Shown piece after piece: positions 8,049-14,227 of a stretch of DNA of 14,227 bases. The translations under genes and the position numbers were made by a program. Within the stretch, counting starts at the first letter, position 1. Each line of letters starts with the position of its first letter. Under the pieces are notes generated by a model. It was not told the origin of the DNA and searched no databases. It saw nothing but the letters and a program-made list of their open reading frames with translations. The stretch comes from Verrucomicrobiales bacterium (GTDB lineage: Bacteria > Verrucomicrobiota > Verrucomicrobiia > Verrucomicrobiales > DEV007): NCBI GenBank assembly GCA_013003335.1, contig JABDJT010000184.1, forward strand, positions 1-14,227, read 5' to 3'.

Positions 8049-9301
8049 CAGTATTTCGGGAAGATGTCCGGAGTCGGAAAGCGCTCTTCAATGGCTCCAT
8101 CCCTGAGATACTCCTCGCGGGGAACCTGGACTTGGGGCCAATTACCGGGGCGGACCCGGACGATTCTGTCGGGCCTGACGCCTTCGATGATGAGATCAGT
8201 CTTGAACCGGATTTGGATGCCGCTGCTACCTAACGGTGCATCGCCGTCCGTCTTGATCACCTCGAGGATGGGGCCTTTGCAGGCCATGTGCGCGGGGCCG
8301 TAGGCACCATGGTTGTGTTTCAAGGTATTCTCGACCGGGCTCATCAGGGCAGAGATATCCTTTTTAAAATCGGCGTAAAGGGAATCGTCCATGCCGCCAA
8401 ACAGAGTCGCCGTCACGGTGGCGTCGCCGAACTTGCCATAGTCGACAGCATCGACCCGGGCAGGCATCCAGCGGCTCCGGATGAAGGCCTTGTGCGTCTC
8501 GGTTTGGATTTGGGCGGCGCGCGCTATCGCAATGTCGTCCAGCCAGATGTCTGAAATATGGAAGCGGGTGAACACGCCGTCGGGCGTCGGCTTCCAGGTA
8601 ATTCCGAGATGGACGGCCTGATTATCCATGGATTTCTTCCCGCTTTCGGGCCAGATCTCTTCGGCGATCAAGTCCGCCACTCCAAGGCGCTCGCGTCCGC
8701 GCCAGATGCGGGTGGCAGCATCGAAGGTTATGGCTTCCTCCCCGGTTTCGGCTTCGTTGCCGCCCTTGGGTGCTCGACTGGCGACAATCGTTCCCGCGTT
8801 ATTTTTGAGGTCGATTTCCTTCAGCTTCCACACGAGCCCATTGCGCTGGCAGTAGCTGGGTTCGTCTTCGAGGAGAAGGACATGGTTTTCGGCTGGCGCG
8901 ATCCCTTTGCCGCTGTAGCCTGCTGTTTTGTTTTTGTTGTCGACTGGCAGGACTGGAACGGGAGAGATTTTCGGGTCGGGCGGGAGAAAGGCGCGGACGT
9001 GCAGCACCGTCCCCAGAGGGATGTCTCGAAGATCCGCTGGCGCGCCGTGATAACGCACCATGCCATACGGGAGCATGGCGAATGGATGCGGCGCGTTTCG
9101 GAAATACTTGCCTTCGCCCTGCACACGGATGCTGCCGCGGCGGTTGGCGTGATCGACGAAGACCAGCTCTCCGCGGTAGGAATGCGCCTTTTCGAGAGGC
9201 GGGAATTCTCCGGTTTTGGGGCGGAAAGGTTCGTCGTCAGCAGCCGCTGAGCTGAAACCAAGAATCAGGAACGCAAAAGCAGGCAAGAGAATCCGAATCA
9301 T
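8048..9301 (-). CDS. Secreted protein of unknown function, paralog 3 of a tandem trio (first of the three in the operon)
   Basis: This 417-aa protein starts with a clean signal peptide (MIRILLPAFAFLILGFSSAAA, about 21 residues, shown in the classical charged-hydrophobic-small pattern). The mature protein carries the family blocks: 42-60 around RGELVFVDHANRRGS, 74-86 FAMLPYGMVRYHG, 139-151 ending in the conserved C151, 193-204 FDAATRIWRGRE, 246-256 TRFHISDIWLD, 294-303 ATVTATLFGG, 357-382 LGSSGIQIRF to RIVRV, and the terminal RFPTPDIFPKY. Its ATG overlaps the stop of the DUF1552 gene by four bases (ATGA) and its own stop overlaps the next start (TGATG). The family is not one I can name. Tryptophans, short alternating hydrophobic stretches and glycines suggest an all-beta fold with more than one module. 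Confidence 0.9.
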   Translation of the reverse strand: MIRILLPAFAFLILGFSSAAADDEPFRPKTGEFPPLEKAHSYRGELVFVDHANRRGSIRVQGEGKYFRNAPHPFAMLPYGMVRYHGAPADLRDIPLGTVLHVRAFLPPDPKISPVPVLPVDNKNKTAGYSGKGIAPAENHVLLLEDEPSYCQRNGLVWKLKEIDLKNNAGTIVASRAPKGGNEAETGEEAITFDAATRIWRGRERLGVADLIAEEIWPESGKKSMDNQAVHLGITWKPTPDGVFTRFHISDIWLDDIAIARAAQIQTETHKAFIRSRWMPARVDAVDYGKFGDATVTATLFGGMDDSLYADFKKDISALMSPVENTLKHNHGAYGPAHMACKGPILEVIKTDGDAPLGSSGIQIRFKTDLIIEGVRPDRIVRVRPGNWPQVQVPREEYLRDGAIEERFPTPDIFPKY

Positions 9302-10671
9302 AACGCGATCACCCGATTGCTATCCCCAAACTGGTCGGTCTCCACGCCCATCTGCTGCGCCATCAAAAGAAGCAGGTTGCTCATGTGAGCGTCGGAATTC
9401 ACGGGGCGGCCACAGATCTGATAGTGCTTCGAGGTGAGCGCCCCGTTTTCATCCAGCGCGTAGCCTTCGAATCCTTTCGCTCCCCGATTGAAATCGATGT
9501 GACTGCCGTGTTTCAGGCCGAGTTCCGAGCCACCGGCGAGCACAAGCGGCAGGTTGGCGTTGCCGTGGCTGTGGCCGTAGCACATGCCACTGCCGAACAT
9601 TGCCATGGTCGAGCCAAGGAGCGGCTTGCCATTGAGGTCTTTCGTCTCGGAGAGACGGGTGAGGAAGTAGCTGAACTGCTCGATCGCAAAGGTGTCGTAG
9701 TTAGTGAGCTTTTCCATGTAGCCCGGATCGCCGCCGTGGTGGCTGAGCTGGTGGCGCGACTCGGTGATGCCGATCTCAGGAATCGAAAAGGCGTCACCCT
9801 CGCCACCCAGGCTGAAGGTTGCCACGCGGGTCACGTCCGTCTGAAAGGCGAGCACCATGAGATCGTAAACGGTGCGGAAATACTCACCGGCCTGAGTCTT
9901 GGGAATATCGCGATTGGTGCGCTTCCGATCTGAATCGGAAATCTCGGGAAGCGGCGTATCCAGCCAGGTATCTGCCCTACGAGTGCGGATTTCCGCCTCG
10001 CGCACGGAAGTGAGGTATTGGTCGAGCCGGCCTTTGTCTTCCGCGCCCATTTTCTTTTCCAACTGGCGGACTTCAGCGAGGTTGTCATCGAGCACGCTTG
10101 CCTTGCGGCGAAGCGCCTTCCGCTGGGCCTCGATGCCGCCCTTCGGTTCTTCGAACATCGACGAAAAAATTTCACTGCAACGACGCAGCGCGGGCAACTG
10201 CACACCGTCCGCGGTCCAGGCGAGGGAACCCTGCGTGAGGGCAATTTCCATCGAGGAGTAGCGGGTGTGTTCCGCGGTGACCTCCGCCATCTTCTGGTCC
10301 ACTGAGATGGTGTTACGATCCGAGGGGCCGAGTTTTCCGCCAGTCAGGAAGACATTGATGCAGTTGTGATGGTGGCCAATCGCTCCCGGGTGATGCAGTC
10401 CACTGATGGGCGTGATGACATCGCGGTGTTTTTCCAGGGGCTTGAGCGATTTTGAGAACTCGTAATCTTTCCCCTCCTGGAAGATCTGATAGTTCAGCGA
10501 ATGAACGCCGTTGGCGAGGTAAATGAAAGCGCTGCGTCGGGGCGATTCGGTCGCTTTTTCAGCCGCGCGGAGCGGGACCATGCATTCCAACATCGGCAGG
10601 GAAATACAGGTGCCCATCGCACGAAGGGCGTGGCGGCGGTCGATCCGCCAGGATTGGGATAGGTAGTTCAT
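9298..10671 (-). CDS. DUF1552 / HXXSHH motif protein
   Basis: This 457-aa protein has the family's usual length. The N-terminus has a twin-arginine-like signal (DRRHALRAMG, RR at 12-13) followed by a LPMLECM segment equivalent to the LPWLE motif common in the family. The name-giving HXXSHH motif is HQLSHH at 307-312. Other family blocks are GVHSLNYQ near 55, PISGLHH near 88-94, a helical charged region at 180-232, YDLMVLAFQTDVTRVATF at 269-286 and the C-terminal GSGMCYGHSHGNANLPLVLAGG at 360-381. The DUF1552 family resembles DUF1501/alkaline-phosphatase-like proteins in layout, but no activity is established that I know of. It lies 12 bp after the DUF1592-type gene, its usual partner in these phyla, and overlaps the first of three unknown paralogs by ATGA. 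It is probably exported through Tat and works with its operon partners. Confidence 0.93.
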   Translation of the reverse strand: MNYLSQSWRIDRRHALRAMGTCISLPMLECMVPLRAAEKATESPRRSAFIYLANGVHSLNYQIFQEGKDYEFSKSLKPLEKHRDVITPISGLHHPGAIGHHHNCINVFLTGGKLGPSDRNTISVDQKMAEVTAEHTRYSSMEIALTQGSLAWTADGVQLPALRRCSEIFSSMFEEPKGGIEAQRKALRRKASVLDDNLAEVRQLEKKMGAEDKGRLDQYLTSVREAEIRTRRADTWLDTPLPEISDSDRKRTNRDIPKTQAGEYFRTVYDLMVLAFQTDVTRVATFSLGGEGDAFSIPEIGITESRHQLSHHGGDPGYMEKLTNYDTFAIEQFSYFLTRLSETKDLNGKPLLGSTMAMFGSGMCYGHSHGNANLPLVLAGGSELGLKHGSHIDFNRGAKGFEGYALDENGALTSKHYQICGRPVNSDAHMSNLLLLMAQQMGVETDQFGDSNRVIAL

Positions 10672-10683
10672 GGGAATGATATT

Positions 10684-13107
10684 TTACCGTTTCTTGATCA
10701 AATCAGATAGCGCCACCGCCCGGACGATATCCTTGATCCGGTAGTCGCTCTTCTTAGCCTCGGCCTGGATGGCGTCCAGATCCTCCTGGTCGTCGAAAGT
10801 GAGCACGCGACGGAGGGCGTAGGTGCAGAGATGTTCGATGAAAGCTCGCGCAACTTTATTTCGGTCTTCCACCAGCAGCTTCTGGAATTCGTTGGCGTTT
10901 TTAAAGGCTCGTCCATCAGCCAAAACGCCGGAGGGATCAACCGGCGGATCCTCTCCCTTGCCCTTCGGAACATGCTCGCGCTCGCGCCACTGGCCGATGG
11001 CGTCGTAATTATCCCAGGCAAAGCCCAGCGGATCGATATTCGCATGGCAGGACGCGCAATTCACATCCGTTGCGTGCACTTCCAGCCGCTGGCGAACGGT
11101 CACCTTGTCGCCTTCGGGCGGAACCGGCTCGATGGGATCCACGTTCGCCGGCGGGGGTGGCGGCGTCTTGTTGAGAATCACTTCGCTGAGCCAGACCCCG
11201 CGATGAACCGGACGATGCCGGGTGCCGTCTGAAGTCAGCCCGAGCACCGCGCCCATGGTCAGAAGGCCTCCACGTCGATCTTCCGGCTTGAGCGACACAC
11301 GCTGGAAATCGCCTGTCTTCGGCTCCGGCAGTCCGTAAAAATCGCAGAGCCGGGCGTTGACCACGGTCCAGTCGGAATCGAGGAAATGGTCGATCGGCAG
11401 GTTCTGCGCCAGCATCTCGCGGAAAAACTCCACCGGCTCGTTCCGCATGCTCGTCTCAAGCCAGTCGTCGTAGGTCGGGTAGAGCTTTCTGTCCGGCGGG
11501 AACATGCCGACGCGATGCAGCTGCAGCCACTGCCGCGAGAAGTCGTCGATGAAGCGGTTGATCCGGCTGTCGGTAAACATCCGGTCCACTTCTTTCTCCA
11601 GACCTTCACCGGTCAGATCGCCCGCTTTGGCCGCGGCGAAGAGATCGTCGTCCGGCATCGAACTCCAGAGGAAATACGAGAGCCGCGAGGCGAGTTCCGA
11701 GTCGGTGAGTCGTTCGCGGGCAGTGGGTTCGCCCTCGACGAGGTAGATGAAATGTCTCGATGTCAGCACTCGCAGCATCGCCCCGCGCCAGGCGTCGGCT
11801 GGATTTTCGCCCGCTTCGCAATCGTCGCGGTAGGATTGTAGATAGCCTTTTAGCTCTTCCGTTTTCACCGGTCGCCGCCAGGCCCGCTCGGCGAAACGCT
11901 GCAGATGCTCCGCGACCATTTCAGCCGTCGCGTCGTCGGGAGGCAGCACTCCATTGCGGCGAGACTTCTCCGCCTCTGTTACCAATGGTCCTTCCCATTC
12001 GACCCAATCCATGATCACTGTCGAAAAAATGCCGTTCCCTTCACCATCAAACATCTGCGGAGCGTTGGGATTCAGCAGCGCCGTCTCGCTGCTGTGGGTG
12101 AAAATATATCCCCTGCTGGCGATGGCATTGCGGAAGGCAGCTCCGCCCCTTCTGTCCACCCCATCGGTAGCCACCACGCAGAAATGCAGCGTTGCCGGCA
12201 TCTCGAGGAACACCTCGAACTCATAGACCTGCGGATCGTCCTCCGGTGCGGTGATGTCAAATTCGATGAGGCCATCGACGGTCTCCTCCCCTGTCTTCAT
12301 GCCGATGCTGAGGTGAGCCGGCTGGCCGCCGGGCGGGCGAATACCACTGGCCTGGATGCGGAGCTTGTAAAGGCCACTGTGTTCCGGCCCGGTCTTTCCA
12401 AACCAGTTCGGTTGGAGCGCGGGCTGAACTCGACCTGGAAAATGGAGGTAGCGCAGCGGGCGCTTGATACCGAATCGTTCCAGCGCCTCCTGCTCCTTCT
12501 CCCCGCCACGGTAACGCAATTCCGCCGCCGTCTTGCGAACTTTGCGAGCCTCGCTGGACGTGGCAGGGAAAGCGCGGTCGAGTACAGTTTCCGCTGCGCG
12601 GTAATAGCGATCCACATGGGAAGGCGAAAGCGAAAGCTGCGACCCGATGCGCTCGAATCCGTGCCACAGCGTATCCTCGTTCAGCTCCCCCGGTTTGGCC
12701 GGATCGTAGCGAACGCCCAAAAGATCGTAGACCGTGTTTTGATATTCCTTCCGGCTCAGCCGATAATGTGCCACCGCCGGTCGCGCCGCCATCCGCGCCG
12801 CCCGTCCTTCCCGAATTCGTGAATCGAGTTGCCCGAGAATCGCCGCGATCTCATCTTCCGTCGGCTGCGGCTCGTCTTCCGGAGGCATTTCGCCCGCGTT
12901 GATTTTCTCGACCACTTCCGCCCAAAGATGGCCGTCCATTCCGGCCCGGAAATCGCGCGACAGCATATCGATGCGCAAATCGCCCTTCTCCTTGTCAGGA
13001 CCGTGGCAACTGATGCAGTGCGTTTCCAGGAAGGTTTCGAACGGCTCCGCGGCCAACGCATGGTGGGCGGCGAGAGATGCAAGAAAGATGAGACTGAATC
13101 GTATCAT
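10684..13107 (-). CDS. Planctomycete cytochrome c-type protein with DUF1587/1595/1592/1588/1585 domains
   Basis: This is an 807-aa secreted protein and the first gene of the operon. The ATG at 13107 is chosen because it starts a signal peptide (MIRFSLIFLASLAAHHALA); the frame is open 73 codons further upstream, but that part reads through repeat DNA. Haem c motif CISCH lies at 31-35 in a PSCyt1-type domain (about 20-95). DUF1587 follows at about 114-180 (YRLSRKEYQNTVYDLLG), then a beta-rich insert at 220-370, DUF1595 at 398-460, DUF1592 at 466-595 (LASRLSYFLWSSMPDD), DUF1588 at 612-712 with a second CXXCH (CASCH, 684-688) in CASCHANIDPLGFAWDNYDAIG, and DUF1585 to the end (ALRRVLTFDD). The two CXXCH sites suggest haem binding and electron transfer outside the cytoplasm; the substrate is unknown. 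A plausible promoter lies at 13124-13152. Confidence 0.93.
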   Translation of the reverse strand: MIRFSLIFLASLAAHHALAAEPFETFLETHCISCHGPDKEKGDLRIDMLSRDFRAGMDGHLWAEVVEKINAGEMPPEDEPQPTEDEIAAILGQLDSRIREGRAARMAARPAVAHYRLSRKEYQNTVYDLLGVRYDPAKPGELNEDTLWHGFERIGSQLSLSPSHVDRYYRAAETVLDRAFPATSSEARKVRKTAAELRYRGGEKEQEALERFGIKRPLRYLHFPGRVQPALQPNWFGKTGPEHSGLYKLRIQASGIRPPGGQPAHLSIGMKTGEETVDGLIEFDITAPEDDPQVYEFEVFLEMPATLHFCVVATDGVDRRGGAAFRNAIASRGYIFTHSSETALLNPNAPQMFDGEGNGIFSTVIMDWVEWEGPLVTEAEKSRRNGVLPPDDATAEMVAEHLQRFAERAWRRPVKTEELKGYLQSYRDDCEAGENPADAWRGAMLRVLTSRHFIYLVEGEPTARERLTDSELASRLSYFLWSSMPDDDLFAAAKAGDLTGEGLEKEVDRMFTDSRINRFIDDFSRQWLQLHRVGMFPPDRKLYPTYDDWLETSMRNEPVEFFREMLAQNLPIDHFLDSDWTVVNARLCDFYGLPEPKTGDFQRVSLKPEDRRGGLLTMGAVLGLTSDGTRHRPVHRGVWLSEVILNKTPPPPPANVDPIEPVPPEGDKVTVRQRLEVHATDVNCASCHANIDPLGFAWDNYDAIGQWREREHVPKGKGEDPPVDPSGVLADGRAFKNANEFQKLLVEDRNKVARAFIEHLCTYALRRVLTFDDQEDLDAIQAEAKKSDYRIKDIVRAVALSDLIKKR

Positions 13108-13123
13108 TGTGGATGTGGGCTCA

Positions 13124-13152
13124 ATTTTGAACCAAGCGGCCATGTTTGTGAA
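13124..13152 (-). promoter_or_regulatory. Candidate sigma70-type promoter of the five-gene operon
   Basis: On the minus strand, TTCACA (13152-13147) and CAAAAT (13129-13124) are separated by 17 bp, matching 5/6 and 4/6 of the -35 and -10 consensus. Transcription would start near 13117, about 10 nt before the ATG at 13107, giving a very short leader. This is a pattern match only. Confidence 0.3.
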
Positions 13153-13257
13153 GGCACGGAAATCGGTAGGGCCAAGCACCAGGAAAAGCTCAAGAAAATG
13201 CGATCGGACACCATCGCCGAGCTGGGGCGGACCGAGGCCAGATGGACGATAATGTGA

Positions 13258-13294
13258 GACCGGCGTCTCGCCGGTCCTCAGTGGACGATCCACT
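13258..13294. repeat. Two adjacent short hairpins at the edge of the repeat region
   Basis: GACCGGCG at 13258-13265 pairs with CGCCGGTC at 13269-13276 around a 3-nt loop. Directly after it, AGTGGA at 13280-13285 pairs with TCCACT at 13289-13294 around CGA. A short T-run follows on the plus strand, but no plus-strand gene ends here, so a terminator role is unlikely. The second hairpin contains the TCCACTGA motif that opens each unit of the adjacent 47-bp array. Confidence 0.7.
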
Positions 13295-13448
13295 GAATTT
13301 TTCACCATGAAGAGCATGAAGGACATGAAGTCTCATCCACTGAGTTTTCTACCACGGAGGAATCGGAGGCCACGGAGGCTCGTCCACTGAGTTTTTTACC
13401 ATGGAGAGACTGGAGAAAATGGAGGCTCGTCCACTGGAGTATTTTTTT
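13290..13448. repeat. Tandem array with an exact 47-bp period
   Basis: CCACTG recurs at 13290, 13337, 13384 and 13431, each 47 bp apart. Each of the three full units has a T-rich stretch, ACCA, and then a core built on a 9-bp period: ATGAAG-type in unit 1, CGGAGG-type in unit 2 and ATGGAG/CTGGAG-type in unit 3. The fourth unit is cut off by the central inverted repeat. No sequence resembling independent CRISPR spacers is present. ORFs read through it (peptides like NHEGHEEH) are artefacts. Confidence 0.85.
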
Positions 13449-13508
13449 GGTGATCGTCCAGAGGATCGAAACTGAAAAAAAAGATGGACGAACCTCTGGA
13501 CGATCACC
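13449..13508. repeat. Central 16-bp perfect inverted repeat joining the two arrays
   Basis: GGTGATCGTCCAGAGG at 13449-13464 is the exact reverse complement of 13493-13508, with a 28-bp A-rich loop between. It sits at the switch point between the 47-bp array (plus orientation) and the 63-bp array (opposite orientation), so it is the axis of the whole repeat region. A strong hairpin or cruciform is possible. Confidence 0.85.
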
Positions 13509-13788
13509 TCCATGCTCTTCATGCCCTTCATGGTTCAATCCCCAGTAGCCATCCAGCAGCCGCTCATCCTCCGATAACTCCGATTCCTCCGTGGTTCAAA
13601 AAACCCAGTGGACGAGCCTCCAGCCGATCACCTTCACGAACTTCATGCCCTTCATGGTAGAAAAATCCCAGTAGCCATCCAGCAGCCGGTCATTCTCCGA
13701 TAACTCCGATTCCTCCGTGGTTCAAAAAAACCAGTGGACGAACCTCCAGCCGGTCACCTTCCAAAACTTCCGCCCTTCATGGTAAAAA
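13478..13788. repeat. Alternating A/B tandem array with 63-bp period, inverted relative to the 47-bp array
   Basis: Units begin at 13478, 13541, 13604, 13667 and 13730, each 63 bp apart; the last is about 4 bp short. They alternate strictly: A units contain TTCATGCCCTTCATGGT-type cores and B units contain TCCGATTCCTCCGTGGT-type cores, giving a 126-bp higher-order repeat. A1/A2 and B1/B2 are nearly identical. Read on the minus strand, the cores match the ATGAAG and CGGAGG cores of the 47-bp array, and the extra 16 bp accounts for the longer period. Similar repeats are familiar from PVC-group genomes; a function is not known to me. Confidence 0.85.
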
Positions 13789-13825
13789 CCCAGAACCCAT
13801 CCCGTGATTCTCAGTCCACGCCCTC

Positions 13826-13853
13826 TTGCCCGAACTGCGTTTCCCCCTAAAAT
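13826..13853 (+). promoter_or_regulatory. Candidate promoter of the DUF1501 gene
   Basis: TTGCCC (13826-13831) and TAAAAT (13848-13853) are 16 bp apart, matching 4/6 and 5/6 of the sigma70 consensus. The predicted start would fall almost on the ATG at 13862, implying a leaderless or near-leaderless mRNA; no Shine-Dalgarno sequence is visible. This is a pattern match only. Confidence 0.3.
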
Positions 13854-13861
13854 TTCCCGCG

Positions 13862-14227
13862 ATGAAAAACGACCCCGCCACCGACACGCTCAAGCACGTG
13901 CTGACTCGCCGTCAGTTGCTGCGACGCGGTTCTGCCGGCATTGGCTCGCTGGCTCTCGGCTCCATGCTGGCTCCGAATGCCTTCGCCGCCAAGGTGGCCG
14001 CGAATCGCACCCATTTCGCGCCCAAGGCGAAGCGGATCATTTTCCTGTTCATGAACGGCGCGCCGTCGCAGCAGGACCTGTTCGATTACAAACCGAAGCT
14101 GGACGAGCTTCACGGCAAGGAACTGTTCAAGAGCTACGATCCGGAATCGGAAAAATGGAGCGACGAGGGCTTCATCGAAAAAACTCAACGACTCACTGGC
14201 ATGACCTCCGGGCAGAAGGCGTTCCCC
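13862..14227 (+). CDS. DUF1501 family protein, N-terminal part (3' end outside window)
   Basis: The visible 122 residues start with a twin-arginine export signal: TRRQLLRRG at 15-23, then a hydrophobic stretch rich in Gly, Ala and Leu (GSAGIGSLALGSMLAPNAFA) ending at about residue 43. The mature part begins with AKRIIFLFMNGAPSQQDLFDYKP (about 58-80), the typical opening of DUF1501 proteins, in which a variant of the alkaline-phosphatase/sulfatase-like nucleus is thought to follow. The frame is open to the last base, so only the beginning is seen. DUF1501 proteins are usually encoded next to DUF1549/DUF1553 cytochrome c-like proteins; such a gene may lie just downstream. It is transcribed away from the five-gene operon, with the repeat region between them. 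Confidence 0.9.
   Translation, partial: MKNDPATDTLKHVLTRRQLLRRGSAGIGSLALGSMLAPNAFAAKVAANRTHFAPKAKRIIFLFMNGAPSQQDLFDYKPKLDELHGKELFKSYDPESEKWSDEGFIEKTQRLTGMTSGQKAFP

Noticed and set aside
12829..13257. Plus-strand frame ending AKHQEKLKKMRSDTIAELGRTEARWTIM, considered as a relic of a gene tail
   Set aside because: The last part looks somewhat protein-like, but most of the frame is antisense to the cytochrome c-type gene and I could not match the end to any family.
13108..13326. Upstream extension of the cytochrome c-type protein by 73 codons
   Set aside because: The extension has no domain, crosses the hairpins and repeat edge, and would bury the good signal peptide that starts at 13107.
13302..13538. 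A minus-strand 78-codon frame starting MNHEGHEEHGG
   Set aside because: It reads through the 47-bp and 63-bp repeat arrays; peptides of this type come from translating the 9-bp-period cores and are not genes.
13290..13788. CRISPR array
   Set aside because: Repeats are imperfect, periods differ between halves, the halves are inverted, there are no unique spacers between identical repeats, and no cas genes are present.

Overview
The window looks like chromosomal DNA of a PVC-group bacterium, most likely Verrucomicrobiota and possibly Planctomycetota. The reasons are the gene families: secreted formylglycine sulfatases, a Planctomycete-type cytochrome c protein with DUF1587/1592/1588/1585 modules, HXXSHH (DUF1552) proteins, a DUF1501 protein, and intergenic arrays of ATGAAG/CGGAGG 9-bp-period repeats. 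No RNA genes, CRISPR arrays, transposases or phage genes were recognised.

Layout, left to right. (1) 1-3066 (+): the 3' part of a very large secreted enzyme whose 5' end lies outside the window. It joins a first sulfatase domain, a levanase-type beta-sandwich domain, a Pro/Ala/Lys linker and a complete second sulfatase domain. (2) 3074-3121: a palindromic hairpin repeat. (3) 3147-4565 (+): a second, single-domain secreted sulfatase. (4) 4562-5218 (+): the C-terminal part of a DUF1552 protein without its N-terminal half, joined to the sulfatase by a GTGA overlap; probably a pseudogene. (5) 5228-5272: a second, diverged copy of the hairpin repeat. (6) 5404-13107 (-): a compact five-gene operon read right to left. 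It encodes a DUF1592-type cytochrome c protein, a DUF1552/HXXSHH protein and three tandem paralogous secreted proteins of unknown function (417, 447 and 431 aa). (7) 13108-13861: a 750-bp intergenic region with a candidate operon promoter and a large repeat structure: a 47-bp-period array, a central 16-bp inverted repeat and an oppositely oriented 63-bp-period array. (8) 13862 to the window end (+): the start of a DUF1501 protein with a Tat-type signal.

How the parts may work together. The sulfatases should be exported and desulfate polysaccharide or glycan substrates. The operon proteins also carry export signals, and the first has two CXXCH haem c motifs, so a periplasmic or envelope redox or binding complex is plausible. 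The biochemical role of DUF1552, DUF1592-type and DUF1501 proteins is, to my knowledge, not established. The least explained and most interesting content is the triplicated family: three highly similar proteins that all end in the same 11-residue tail and are translationally coupled to the DUF1592/DUF1552 pair.
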